From positions 1 through 64,000 of the forward strand of contig NZ_BOOK01000012.1 of NCBI RefSeq assembly GCF_016863195.1: a DNA stretch of 64,000 bases, in the 5' to 3' direction. The notes under the pieces are model-generated. The model made no database searches. It saw only the letters and a program-made list of their open reading frames with translations, and was not told the DNA's origin. Made by a program: the position numbers and the translations under genes. Positions 46,846-56,060 of the stretch are shown in pieces. The stretch's first letter is position 1. Each line of letters starts with the position of its first letter. This stretch comes from Paraplanobispora takensis. Its GTDB lineage: Bacteria; Actinomycetota; Actinomycetes; Streptosporangiales; Streptosporangiaceae.

Positions 46846-49431
46846 GTGCCGGACATGGACACCCGCCCGGATGACGACATACTCGGATTCATGGGTTCGG
46901 ACGCCTTCCCCGACCTGCGGGCGGCCGGGGTGACGCCGCGCGAGCGGGAGATCCTGTGGCTCGTGGGCGAACGCCTGCAGAACCAGGAGATCGCCGACAG
47001 ACTGCGGCTGTCGGAACGGACCGTGGAGAGCCACGTCTCGTCGTTGTTGCGCAAGCTCGGCGGGAGCAACCGGCTGGCCCTGGTCGGCGCCGCGGCCCGC
47101 TTCCGGGCCGGCCGTGAGCCCCGCGGCGTCCTGCCCAGGCCGCTGTCGTCGTTCGTGGGCCGCGAGCGGGAGACCGGCGACCTGCGCCGGCTGCTCGGCG
47201 CGCACCGGATGGTGACGCTGACCGGTACCGCCGGCACCGGCAAGACCCGCCTGGCGCTGCATCTGGCCCATGAGGCGACCGCGCTGCCCCCGGCCGTCCT
47301 GGTCGACCTCGCACCGCTGTCCCCCGGGGACGCCGTGGAGCGGACGTTCGCCGAGGCTCTGAGCATCGCCGGGGAGGAGCACCGGCTGCGCGAACTGATC
47401 CGCGAGACCCTCGCCGAGGGCCGGCACTGGCTCGTGGTGGACAACTGCGAACACGTGACGGGCTCCGTGGCGGCGTTGCTCGCCGACCTGCTGGCCACCA
47501 CCGGCCATCTGCACGTGCTGGCCACCGGCCACGAGGCGCTGCACCTGACGGGGGAGGTCGTCTACGAGATCCCGCCGCTGCCGCTGCCCGCGCTCGACGA
47601 CCCGGCCGCCGTACTGGACTCCGGTGCCGGGCGGCTGTTCGCCGAGCGGGCCGCCGCCGTCTCACCCGGGTTCGAGATCACCGCCGGCAACGCCCGGCAG
47701 GTCGCGATGATCTGCCGCCGGCTGGACGGCCTGCCGCTGGCCATCGAACTCGCCGCCGCCCGGACCCGGTTCTTCACCCCGGCCGACCTGCTGGCCCGGC
47801 TGGACGACCGCTTCGCCCTGCTGACCGACGGGGCGCGGGGCGCACCGAACCGGCACCGCACCCTGGAGGAGGCGCTCACCTGGAGTTACGAGCTGCTGGG
47901 CGAGGATGAGCGGCTGCTGCTGGAGCGCTGCTCGGTGTTCCCCGGCGCGTTCGACTACGGCACCGCGGCGGGGGTTCTCGCCTACCCGCCGCTGGACCCG
48001 GCCGAGCTGCTCCGGATCTTCTCGCGGCTGCTGGACCGGTCGCTGATCTCCTCCCGGCACCTGGACGAGACCACCGAGTACCGCCTGCTGGACAGCGTCC
48101 GGCAGTTCGCGCACCGGCGGCTGCTCGCCCGCGGCGCCGCCGAGGAGGCGCACGAACAGCACGCCCGCCACCACCTGCGCGGCGCCGTGGCCGGCGTGCC
48201 GGACCTTCGCGGCCGGGACCAGGCCGCCGCGCTCCGCTGGATCGACCGCCGCTCGGCGGACCTGCGGGCGGCGCTGCGCTGGGTCCTCGACCGGGACGAC
48301 GCCACGGCCGCCTGGGAGTTCATCGCCGGCATCGGTACGGCGTGGGAGGTCGTGGGATGCAACGGCGAGATATTCGACTGGCTCGACAGGCTGCTCCGGC
48401 GGCCCCTGCCGGAGGGGGACCTGGGCTTCCGGGCCGCGATCACCTGCGCCGTCGTGCTGTCCTTCCAGGACACCGGCCGGGCCCGGGAGTTCGCCGAGCG
48501 GGCGTACCGGATGGCAGGAGGGGGAGCCGATCGGGACCGGGGGGAGGGCGGGGCCGATCACGACCGGGCGCTCGCCCTGCTCGCCCGCGGCTGGACGATG
48601 TTGTACGGCTCGCAGCGCGTGGAGGCGCTGGGGCAGCTGAACCGGGCGGCCGAGATCTTCGAACGGCTGGGCGACGACTGGCACCACGCCCTGGCCCTGG
48701 GGAACTCGGCCCTCGCGCTCACCTCCGACCCCGAGGCGACCCTGGCCCGGCTGGCCCACGCGGCCGGGCTGTTCGGCCGCCTCGGCGACCACGTCAAGCG
48801 TGCCAACTGCCTCAACCACATGGGCATCCGGGCGATCGAGAACCGGATCCGCCTGGACGACGTACCGGGCTGGCTGGCCGAATCGGCGCGCCTGGCCCGG
48901 ACCGGGGGCAACGACCACGAACGGCTGCACTCCGAGCTCTACCGCACCACCCTCGACCAGCACTTGGGGGACCACGCGACCGCCCGGCCACGCCTCGCCG
49001 GCCTGCTCGCCGAGTTCCGGCGGATCGGCGACCTGCGCTGCGCGGTCCGCTGCCTGCTCGGCCTGGGCCGTACCGCGGCCTTCGACGGCGAACACGAGAG
49101 CGCCCGGCGGCACTTCACCGAGGGCACCCGGATCGCCCTCGGCGTCGGGGACGTGCGCATCACCGCGACCGGCCTGCGCCTGCTCGCCGGAGCCGACCAC
49201 GCCACCGGCCGCTTCGAGCGCGCCGCCGCCCTGCTCGGCGCCGCCGAACGGCTCGATCCCGCACCCTGGGAGGGCCTCGTCCCCGACCCCCGGCTGCCCG
49301 CGGCGCTGCGCGAGCGGATCGGCCCGGCGGACTTCGAGGCCGCCTTCGCCGCCGGGTACGGCACGCCCCCGGCCGAACAGCTGGACAGCCCCGGCCCTCC
49401 CCTGGGAACAGGTCTTCTTCAGAGCGACTGA
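46846..49431 (+). CDS. NB-ARC/TPR regulator with an N-terminal LuxR-type HTH
   Basis: About 861 residues. The LuxR HTH lies near the N-terminus, about residues 28-75 (GVTPREREILWLVGERLQNQ, then SERTVESHVSSLLRKL). An AAA/NB-ARC ATPase follows: Walker A TGTAGTGKTRLAL near residue 125, and HWLVVDNCEH as Walker B near 205, then GLPLAIELAAAR. TPR-like repeats fill the C-terminal half (DHDRALALLARGWTMLYGSQ). It is probably an ATP-switched transcription activator of the AfsR/GutR/MalT class. GTG 46846 or ATG 46855 are the likely starts, with cggag upstream. Targets unknown; the divergent DsrE gene is a candidate. Confidence 0.86.
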   Translation: MPDMDTRPDDDILGFMGSDAFPDLRAAGVTPREREILWLVGERLQNQEIADRLRLSERTVESHVSSLLRKLGGSNRLALVGAAARFRAGREPRGVLPRPLSSFVGRERETGDLRRLLGAHRMVTLTGTAGTGKTRLALHLAHEATALPPAVLVDLAPLSPGDAVERTFAEALSIAGEEHRLRELIRETLAEGRHWLVVDNCEHVTGSVAALLADLLATTGHLHVLATGHEALHLTGEVVYEIPPLPLPALDDPAAVLDSGAGRLFAERAAAVSPGFEITAGNARQVAMICRRLDGLPLAIELAAARTRFFTPADLLARLDDRFALLTDGARGAPNRHRTLEEALTWSYELLGEDERLLLERCSVFPGAFDYGTAAGVLAYPPLDPAELLRIFSRLLDRSLISSRHLDETTEYRLLDSVRQFAHRRLLARGAAEEAHEQHARHHLRGAVAGVPDLRGRDQAAALRWIDRRSADLRAALRWVLDRDDATAAWEFIAGIGTAWEVVGCNGEIFDWLDRLLRRPLPEGDLGFRAAITCAVVLSFQDTGRAREFAERAYRMAGGGADRDRGEGGADHDRALALLARGWTMLYGSQRVEALGQLNRAAEIFERLGDDWHHALALGNSALALTSDPEATLARLAHAAGLFGRLGDHVKRANCLNHMGIRAIENRIRLDDVPGWLAESARLARTGGNDHERLHSELYRTTLDQHLGDHATARPRLAGLLAEFRRIGDLRCAVRCLLGLGRTAAFDGEHESARRHFTEGTRIALGVGDVRITATGLRLLAGADHATGRFERAAALLGAAERLDPAPWEGLVPDPRLPAALRERIGPADFEAAFAAGYGTPPAEQLDSPGPPLGTGLLQSD

Positions 49432-49456
49432 AGACGAGGGCTGAGCCCGGGCGAGC

Positions 49457-49804
49457 TCAGTGGTAGGCCAGGTTCACGCTCAGGGCGGCCACCGCCAGGG
49501 AGAAGAACAGGGCCCAGGGGCCGAGGTCGTAGGCGTGGGCGCGCAGGTGGGCGCCGAACGCGGCGAGGAAGTACAGCACGAGGCCGGCGGCGGCGAGCGT
49601 GCCCAGCACCGGTACGGCGAACCCGGCCAGCAGGCCCAGCGAGCCCGCGGCCAGCAGTGCGCCCAGCGGGAGCGTCCAGGACCGGGGCACGCGGATCTTG
49701 TCCGCCTGCTTCTTGGGGTACTCATGGCCTATGAGGTTGGCGACGGCGGCAAGGCCGGTGACGGCCGAGGCGAGGAGGGTGACCGTGAGATAGGCGGTGA
49801 ACAT
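49457..49804 (-). CDS. DoxX-like membrane protein
   Basis: A 115-residue protein with four hydrophobic helices (LTVTLLASAVTGLAAVANLI; WTLPLGALLAAGSLGLLAGF; LGTLAAAGLVLYFLAAFGAH; WALFFSLAVAALSVNLAY). It has the VPRSWTLPLGAL and FGAHLRAHAY segments common to small actinobacterial DoxX-like proteins. Function is unknown; it may be linked to redox stress in other bacteria. It is convergent with the NB-ARC regulator. Confidence 0.75.
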   Translation of the reverse strand: MFTAYLTVTLLASAVTGLAAVANLIGHEYPKKQADKIRVPRSWTLPLGALLAAGSLGLLAGFAVPVLGTLAAAGLVLYFLAAFGAHLRAHAYDLGPWALFFSLAVAALSVNLAYH

Positions 49805-49993
49805 TGAGATCCCCTGTCCGTGAGGGTGACGGATCGGTTGTCCGCCTCACGGACGAGATCGCCCGCCCGCGACGTGACATGCCCTCGTGTGAGGCGGGTC
49901 GCCGGGTTGAGGACGGCGCCTGAGCCCGGCCTTCCAGGTTCACCCCGCCTCGAAGGCGTCGCTTCGACGATTCCTGCCGGGTGGGCCGGAGGC

Positions 49994-50629
49994 TCAGGGT
50001 GGGCCGGACGGGGAAGTGCCGGTGATGATGGCCTGGATCCCGTGTTCGAAGTTCGCGTCCCAGTGCGCGGGCGGGCTCTGTTCCAACGCGATGACCAGCG
50101 GCGCCTCGGCGTCGTCCAGGACGGCGATGAGCGGGTCGAGCCAAGCGCCGCCCGCCGCGGGCGCGGCCTGTTCCTGAAGGACGAAGCCGAGGGCGTAGTG
50201 GCTCAACGTGGTGATCGTGCGCAGTGCCAGCACGGGTGTGAACCCGTGCGTGAGCATCGCCGCCATCTCCGTGTTGAGGTTGCCGACCGCTTCGGGGCCC
50301 AGATCGGTGGCGGTGGCGACGACGCGGGCCCCGTCACGGTGGGCCAGGAGGGCCCGGCGGTAGGAGCGGGCGCGGCGGGCCAGCCAGGACTGCCAGGACT
50401 CGCCTTCGCGCGGGGGGCCCATTCCGGCCGACAGCACGATGACGGCCGCCATGCCGTTCAGCAGTTCCTGCTTGGTGCGGAAATGCCAGTACAGGGCCGG
50501 GGACTGCACGCCCAGCTCCACGGCCAGCCGGCGCACCGTCAGGCCGTCCAGGCCGACCTCGTCCAGCAGGCGGAGCGCGGTGTCGACGATGATCTGCCGG
50601 GTCAGTCCCGGTCGTCTGTTCTCGCCCAT
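49994..50629 (-). CDS. TetR-family repressor (TetR_C type)
   Basis: A 211-residue protein. The N-terminal HTH (residues 8-55: TRQIIVDTALRLLDEVGLDG, TVRRLAVELGVQSPALYWHF) is followed by a tetracycline-repressor-like C-terminal domain with LLAHRDGARVVATATDLGPE. ATG 50629. It is divergent from the alpha/beta hydrolase, with two operator-like boxes in the 54-bp gap; repression of both genes until a ligand binds is expected. The ligand is unknown. Confidence 0.9.
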   Translation of the reverse strand: MGENRRPGLTRQIIVDTALRLLDEVGLDGLTVRRLAVELGVQSPALYWHFRTKQELLNGMAAVIVLSAGMGPPREGESWQSWLARRARSYRRALLAHRDGARVVATATDLGPEAVGNLNTEMAAMLTHGFTPVLALRTITTLSHYALGFVLQEQAAPAAGGAWLDPLIAVLDDAEAPLVIALEQSPPAHWDANFEHGIQAIITGTSPSGPP

Positions 50630-50640
50630 CGACCCATCAA

Positions 50641-50678
50641 TTTATCAGTGCTAAATTCTCCTTAGCGGTGCTAAGGAG
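50641..50678. promoter_or_regulatory. two operator boxes between tetR and the hydrolase gene
   Basis: Box 1 is ctccttagc-ggt-gctaaggag (50658-50678), a perfect 9+3+9 palindrome that overlaps the hydrolase ribosome-binding site (aaggag). Box 2, tttatcagtgctaaa (50641-50655), is an imperfect version sharing GTGCTAA. Their centres are about 20 bp apart, two helical turns. TTAGC-N3-GCTAA is the likely core. Confidence 0.8.
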
Positions 50679-50683
50679 AGACC

Positions 50684-51478
50684 ATGATTCTTGCGACGTC
50701 CGCGGACGGGGTGCAGGTCCGCGCGGTGGACGAGGGCGAGGGGCCGGTCGTCGTGGTGCTGCACGGAGGCCTCGAGGACGGCTCGCGCTGGAAGAAGGTC
50801 GCCGACCGGCTCACGCCCCGGTTGCGGGTCGTGCGCCTGCACCGCCGGCGGTACCGGCTGGACCTGCCGCCGCCGATCACGATCGCGCAAGAGATCGAGG
50901 ACGTGCGGACCGTGGTGGCCGCACTCGGCGGCCGGCCGGTGCTGCTCGTCGGGCACTCCTCCGGCGGCGTACTCGCACTGGAGGCCGCGCTCGCCCTGCC
51001 CGGGGCCTTCACCGGCCTGGTGCTCTACGAGCCGCCCGTCGTGGTCGGGTCGTCTCTGGGCGGCCCGGCGACCGCGGCGGCCCGGGCCGCGCTGAGGCGC
51101 GGGCGCCGGGGAAGGGCAATGGTGATCTTCATGCGGGACGTCGTACGGCTGCCGCGATGGCAGGCACGGCTCATCGGAGCGATCACCTGTGTCCATCCGA
51201 AGCTCCGGGCCTTCGTGCCCCGCCAGATCGACGACCTGCAGGCCATCGACCAGCTGGGCGAGCGCCTGGAGGCCTACCGGGCGATCGAGGTCCCCACCGT
51301 GCTGCTGGGCGGTGAGACCAGCCCCGCGCATCTGGGCGAGCGGCTCGACGCGCTGGCCGGGGTGTTGCCGGAGACCGAGCGCGTGACTCTGCCCCGCGAG
51401 GGGCACGGCGGCCACATGCGCGCCCCCGACCGGGTGGCCCGGATCATCGAGGAGCAGTACCGGAAGGTCTCCCGCTGA
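50684..51478 (+). CDS. alpha/beta hydrolase
   Basis: A 264-residue alpha/beta-hydrolase. It has an HGG oxyanion segment (VVVLHGGLEDGSRWKK), the nucleophile elbow VGHSSGGVLAL near residue 89, and a C-terminal His in REGHGGHMRAPDRV. The acid residue is probably within GGETSPAHLGE. Substrate unknown. Divergent from tetR and very probably its target. ATG 50684 follows ggagag. Confidence 0.87.
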   Translation: MILATSADGVQVRAVDEGEGPVVVVLHGGLEDGSRWKKVADRLTPRLRVVRLHRRRYRLDLPPPITIAQEIEDVRTVVAALGGRPVLLVGHSSGGVLALEAALALPGAFTGLVLYEPPVVVGSSLGGPATAAARAALRRGRRGRAMVIFMRDVVRLPRWQARLIGAITCVHPKLRAFVPRQIDDLQAIDQLGERLEAYRAIEVPTVLLGGETSPAHLGERLDALAGVLPETERVTLPREGHGGHMRAPDRVARIIEEQYRKVSR

Positions 51479-51563
51479 TCACTTGATGCCGCCCGAGGCC
51501 TGGTCCGGAAGGCACTCGCCGTACCTGCCGCCGGTTGTCAGGTATGGCCGCCATGATGAGTCC

Positions 51564-52664
51564 ATGGAGACTCTGACGGCACGGCGGCTCAACCGTGCGA
51601 CGCTGGCCCGGCAGATGCTGCTCGCCCGGCAGAAGGCCGAGGTCGTGACGGCGGTGGAACGGCTCGGCGGGATGCAGGCGCAGGAGGCGAGGCATCCCTT
51701 CACCGGGTTGTGGACGCGGATCGACGGGTTCCGGCGGGAGGACCTGCACCGGGCGCTGCACGAGCGGTCCGTCGTGCGGGGCATGATGATGCGGGCCACG
51801 CTGCACCTGGTGAGCGCGGCCGACTACGCCGCATTCCACGCCGCGGTGGATCCCGTGCTCGCCGCGGCGCTGAACGGGCGGGGGCAGCTGACCGCCGGGC
51901 TGGACCTGGAGGCGCTCCTGCCGGTCGCCCGGACGATCCTGGCCGACGGGCCGCGCGACTTCACCGCGCTGCGCGCCCTGCTCCAGGAGCGGTTCCCCGA
52001 GGCCGGCGACCGCGCGCTGGGCTACGCCGTACGGACCCGGCTGCCGCTGGTCATGGTTCCCACGCAGCACCGCTGGGCCTTCCCGCCCTCGGCGGACTTC
52101 ACCATGGCGCAGACCTGGCTGGGAGGGACGGGCCAGGAGCCGCCGGGTGATCCGGTGCAGGCGCTGGTGCTGCGCTATCTGGCGGCGTTCGGCCCGGCCA
52201 CCGCCGCCGACGCGCAGACCTGGTCGGGGCTCAAGGGGCTGCGCGCCGTACTGGACGGCCTGCGTCCGAAACTGGTCACCTTCCGCGACGAGAAGGGCCG
52301 GGAGCTGTTCGACCTGCCCGAGGCGCCGCGGCCGCAGGAGGACGTGCCCGCCCCCGCGCGCTTCCTGCCCGACTTCGACAACCTCGTCCTGGCCCACGCC
52401 GACCGCACCCGCCTGATGGCCGAGGAGTACCGCTCGCGCGTCACCACCAAGAACCTGCGGGTGCGCGCGACGTTCCTGTGGGACGGCCGGGTGCGCGGCA
52501 CCTGGCAGGCGGAGACTAAGCGCAAGAGCGCCGTTCTGATCCTTACCGCGTTCGAGCCGCTGCCCGAGGACGCGATCGCCGCCCTGACCGCCGAGGGCGA
52601 GGAACTCCTGCGCTTCCTCGAACCCGACGCGACCGCTCACGAGGTCCGCGTGGAGGACTCCTGA
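51564..52664 (+). CDS. winged-helix DNA-binding domain protein (HTH_42 type)
   Basis: A 366-residue protein. The opening RRLNRATLARQMLLARQKAE with ERLGGMQAQEARHPFTGLW, the central MRATLHLVSAADY and the later LVLRYLAAFGPATAADAQTW match the HTH_42 / YcaQ-like family (PF06224). Some members are DNA glycosylases acting on crosslinks (YcaQ, AlkX type); those use a Q-x-Q-type active site, and GGMQAQE here is consistent with it. It is therefore either a repair glycosylase or a DNA-binding protein. ATG 51564 fits the family start; the ribosome-binding site is weak. Confidence 0.8.
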   Translation: METLTARRLNRATLARQMLLARQKAEVVTAVERLGGMQAQEARHPFTGLWTRIDGFRREDLHRALHERSVVRGMMMRATLHLVSAADYAAFHAAVDPVLAAALNGRGQLTAGLDLEALLPVARTILADGPRDFTALRALLQERFPEAGDRALGYAVRTRLPLVMVPTQHRWAFPPSADFTMAQTWLGGTGQEPPGDPVQALVLRYLAAFGPATAADAQTWSGLKGLRAVLDGLRPKLVTFRDEKGRELFDLPEAPRPQEDVPAPARFLPDFDNLVLAHADRTRLMAEEYRSRVTTKNLRVRATFLWDGRVRGTWQAETKRKSAVLILTAFEPLPEDAIAALTAEGEELLRFLEPDATAHEVRVEDS

Positions 52665-52851
52665 CCACGTCGCGGTCGGCCGGGCAGCCGGCGCCGGACA
52701 GGTGCCTCCGCCGATCCAGCGGGTCGGGTGTCCCGGCCGTGGCCGTCCCCCCGGTCGCCGGTTTCCTCTCCGCCGGGCCGCATACCCGGTTCCGGGCGGG
52801 GTAGACCGCCTGGTCATCGAGGTGGTGTGCCCGCCGGGAGGGAGCAGCCGG

Positions 52852-55485
52852 ATGTCCGATCGCATCGCCGACCCATGGGGGAGCCGCACGCCGTACGGCC
52901 CGCCCGCCGTCGTGGAGCGCCTGGCCGCGAGTCTGCCGGGGCGCCTGAAGGACGTGCTCCCGGGGGATCTCGGCCGCCGCAGTCCCTGGCCGGTGCGGGT
53001 GGACACGTTCCTGCAGGAGGGGATCGGCGAGCAGGACGTGGACGCCTGGGTCCAGGCCGCCTCGATCATGCACTCCAACGGTGACGCGATGGACATCGCG
53101 GTCAAGGACGGCCGCATCGTGGGCGTGCGCGGCCGGGCGGGGGACCGGGTCAACCACGGGCGGCTCGACCCGAAGGACCTGTACGGCTGGCAGGCGAACA
53201 ACAGCCCCGACCGGCTGACCCGCCCGCTGATCCGCGGCTGCGGCGGCGAGCTGGTCGAGACCGACTGGGACACCGCGATGAACCTCATCGTGGCCAAGTC
53301 GAAGGAGCTGCTGGACGGGCCGGGCGGCTGGGGGCACTTCGGCTTCCACACCAGCGGTCAGCTCTTCCTGGAGGAGTACTACACCCTCGGCGTGATCGGC
53401 AAGGCCGGCATCGGCACGCCGCACATGGACGGCAACACCCGGCTCTGCACGGCGACGGCCGCCGCGGCGCTCAAGGCCAGCTTCGGCACCGACGGGCAGC
53501 CCGGCTCCTACACCGACGTCGACCACTGCGACGCGATCGCGCTGTGGGGGCACAACGTGGCCGAGACGCAGACGGTGCTGTGGGCGCGGATGCTGGATCG
53601 CCGCCGCGGGCCGCGGCCGCCGGCGATGCTGGCCGTCGACCCGCGGGAGACGCCGGTGGCGCGGGAGGCCGATGTGCACCTGGCCATCCGCTCGGGCACG
53701 AACATGGCGCTGATGAACGCGCTGATCCACGTGCTGATCGACAAGGGCTGGTACGACGAGCGCTACGTCCGGGCCCACACGCTCGGGTTCGGGGAACTCC
53801 AGCGGACCGTGGCCGAGTGCACGCCCGAGTGGGCGGCGCAGATCTGCGACGTGCCGGTCCGCCTGATCGAGCAGGCGGCGGAGCTCCTCGGGTCGTGCGA
53901 CCGGCTGCTGTCCACCGTGCTGCAGGGCTTCTACCAGTCCAACCAGGCGACCGCCGCGGCCTGCCAGGTCAACAACATCCACCTGCTGCGCGGCATGCTC
54001 GGCCGCCCGGGCGCCGGCCTCTACCAGATGAACGGCCAGCCCACCGCGCAGAACACCCGCGAGGCCGGGGCGAACGGCGACCTGCCGGGCATGCGCAACT
54101 GGGACAACCCCGAGCACATCCGCCGGCTCGCCGAGCTGTGGAACGTCGACCCGTCGGTCATCCCGCACTGGGCGCCGCCGACCCACGCCATGCAGGTCTT
54201 CCGGTACGCCGAGCAGGGCTCGATCAAGCTGCTGTGGGTCTCGGCGACCAACCCGGCGGTCTCCCTGCCCGACCTGGCCAGGATCCGGCGGATCCTGGCC
54301 GGGGACGAGCTGTTCCTGGTGGTCCAGGACCTCTTCCTGACCGAGACGGCCCGCTTCGCCGACGTGGTCCTGCCCGCGGCGACCTGGGGCGAGAAGCAGG
54401 GGACGTTCACCAGCGTCGACCGTACGGTGCACCTCGCGGACAAGGCGGTCGAGCCGCCCGGTGAGGCCCGTCCCGACCTGGACATCTTCCTCGACTACGC
54501 GCGCCGGATGGACTTCCGCGACAAGGACGGCGCGCCGCTGATCAAGTGGCACGATCCCGAGTCGGCCTTCGAGGCGTGGAAGGCGTGCTCGGCGGGGCGC
54601 CCGTGCGACTACACCGGCATCACCTACGAGAAGCTGCGGGGCGAGAGCGGCGTGCAGTGGCCGTGCACCCCGGGGGCGCCGCGCGGCACCGAGCGCCTGT
54701 ACACCGGGGGACGCTTCAACACCGACCCCGGCTACTGCGAGACCTACGGCCACGACCTGCTCACCGGCGCGGAGTACAGCGAGGAGCAGTACCGGGCCAA
54801 GGAGCCCGGGGGACGGGCCTTCCTGCAGGCGGCGCCGTACCAGCCCTCGCCCGAGGTGCCGGGACAGGAGTATCCGCTGCTGCTGACCACCGGCCGCACC
54901 GTCTACCACTTCCACACCCGGACCAAGACCGGCCGGGCCCCGCAGCTGAACGACGCGGCCCCCGAGCCGTGGGTGGAGCTCAGCCCCGGCGACGCCTCCG
55001 CGATGGGCGTCTCGGAGGGGGACACGGTGCGGGTCGAGTCGCCCCGGGGAGCGCTGGAGGCCAGGGCGCGGGTGTGCGGGACCCGGCCGGGGGTGGTGTT
55101 CGTCCCGTTCCACTACGGCTACTGGGACCGTGACGACTCCGGCCCCGGCGACGGGACCGCCCGCGCCGCCAACGAGTTGACGATCACCAGCTGGGACCCG
55201 GTGTCCAAGCAGCCGCTCTACAAGGTCGCGGCGGTCCGGGTGAGCAAGGTGGCCGGGGCGGACGGCGCCCTGTCGGCCGCTCCCACCGTGGGCGCCGCGG
55301 CCCCTCACGACCCGCGTGTCCCGCGTACGGCAGGCGGCCCGGCGGCCGAGGCCTCCGAGGCGTTCGAGCGGCCGGGGGACGGCGGGCCCGGGGTGCAGGA
55401 ACGCTCGGGGCTCCGGCGCGATCCGGGCGACCGCGAGCGTTTCACGCCACGAGACCGCGTGCCGCGGCGGACGGAGGAGGAGTGA
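52852..55485 (+). CDS. molybdopterin oxidoreductase lacking the N-terminal Fe-S cysteines
   Basis: An 877-residue protein of the bis-MGD family (nitrate reductase/formate dehydrogenase type). The usual C-x2-C-x3-C region reads WVQAASIMHSNGDAMDIAVK (66-85), and the fourth Cys in GRLCPKG is replaced in GRLDPKD (Asp106). The candidate Mo-ligand Cys is kept at 199 in NTRLCTATAAAALKASFG. Cofactor motifs LWGHNVAETQT, LWVSATNPAVSLPD, VLPAATWGEKQGTFTSVDR and the C-terminal LLLTTGRTVYHFHTRTKTGR are clear. There is no signal peptide, so it is cytoplasmic. The substrate is unknown. ATG 52852 has gggaggg upstream. About 60 residues of disordered tail follow the last domain. Confidence 0.85.
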   Translation: MSDRIADPWGSRTPYGPPAVVERLAASLPGRLKDVLPGDLGRRSPWPVRVDTFLQEGIGEQDVDAWVQAASIMHSNGDAMDIAVKDGRIVGVRGRAGDRVNHGRLDPKDLYGWQANNSPDRLTRPLIRGCGGELVETDWDTAMNLIVAKSKELLDGPGGWGHFGFHTSGQLFLEEYYTLGVIGKAGIGTPHMDGNTRLCTATAAAALKASFGTDGQPGSYTDVDHCDAIALWGHNVAETQTVLWARMLDRRRGPRPPAMLAVDPRETPVAREADVHLAIRSGTNMALMNALIHVLIDKGWYDERYVRAHTLGFGELQRTVAECTPEWAAQICDVPVRLIEQAAELLGSCDRLLSTVLQGFYQSNQATAAACQVNNIHLLRGMLGRPGAGLYQMNGQPTAQNTREAGANGDLPGMRNWDNPEHIRRLAELWNVDPSVIPHWAPPTHAMQVFRYAEQGSIKLLWVSATNPAVSLPDLARIRRILAGDELFLVVQDLFLTETARFADVVLPAATWGEKQGTFTSVDRTVHLADKAVEPPGEARPDLDIFLDYARRMDFRDKDGAPLIKWHDPESAFEAWKACSAGRPCDYTGITYEKLRGESGVQWPCTPGAPRGTERLYTGGRFNTDPGYCETYGHDLLTGAEYSEEQYRAKEPGGRAFLQAAPYQPSPEVPGQEYPLLLTTGRTVYHFHTRTKTGRAPQLNDAAPEPWVELSPGDASAMGVSEGDTVRVESPRGALEARARVCGTRPGVVFVPFHYGYWDRDDSGPGDGTARAANELTITSWDPVSKQPLYKVAAVRVSKVAGADGALSAAPTVGAAAPHDPRVPRTAGGPAAEASEAFERPGDGGPGVQERSGLRRDPGDRERFTPRDRVPRRTEEE

Positions 55486-55486
55486 C

Positions 55487-55945
55487 ATGCATCTCGCGCA
55501 CTACCTGGGACTGCTGCACCGCTCCCAGATCGAGCTGGCCGGGGCCTTGCGTGAGATCGGGGAGCACCACCGCGACGAGCCCGACGTCCATCACGTCTGC
55601 GAGCGGCTGGCCGCGCAGTGCGACGACCACGCCGGCAGGCTGGAGCCGTTCGTCCGGCGCTATTCGGAGGAGGCCCCGCAGGAGCCCGAGCGGCTGCACT
55701 CCACGCTCTTCTCGGGAACCCGTTCCGGTGGGCTCGGCCTCCTGCGCGACCTGCACGATCTGTACCTGATGGCCGCCGAGTGCGACATCTCCTGGACGCT
55801 GATCGGGCAGGCCGCGCAGGGCGCGCGCGACACCGGGCTGCTGGAGGTCGTCAGCCGGTGCGAGAGCGAGACCGCCACCCAGATGACGTGGCTGAGCACC
55901 CGGATGAAGCAGGCCGCGCCCCAGGCGCTCGTGGTCGCCTCCTGA
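55487..55945 (+). CDS. small helical-bundle partner of the molybdoenzyme
   Basis: A 152-residue, all-helical protein: MHLAHYLGLLHRSQIELAGA, then HHVCERLAAQCDDHAGRLEP, LLRDLHDLYLMAAECDISWT and a last helix, ETATQMTWLSTRMKQAAP. His and acidic residues recur along the helices in a pattern like ferritin-like or hemerythrin-like bundles, but I cannot assign metal ligands. The ATG follows ggaggaggagtgac and begins right after the molybdoenzyme stop, so the two are co-transcribed and probably interact. An electron carrier or chaperone role is possible. Confidence 0.75.
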   Translation: MHLAHYLGLLHRSQIELAGALREIGEHHRDEPDVHHVCERLAAQCDDHAGRLEPFVRRYSEEAPQEPERLHSTLFSGTRSGGLGLLRDLHDLYLMAAECDISWTLIGQAAQGARDTGLLEVVSRCESETATQMTWLSTRMKQAAPQALVVAS

Positions 55946-56060
55946 ACGCAGGCGGATCCTCCGGCCGGGCAAGGGCTGTCCGCGGCGCCGTCCGGTGGCT
56001 AGCGTGGGGGCGAGGCCGGGGACGCAGCCCCGGGAACCGGGATAGGCAAGGGGGATCGCG

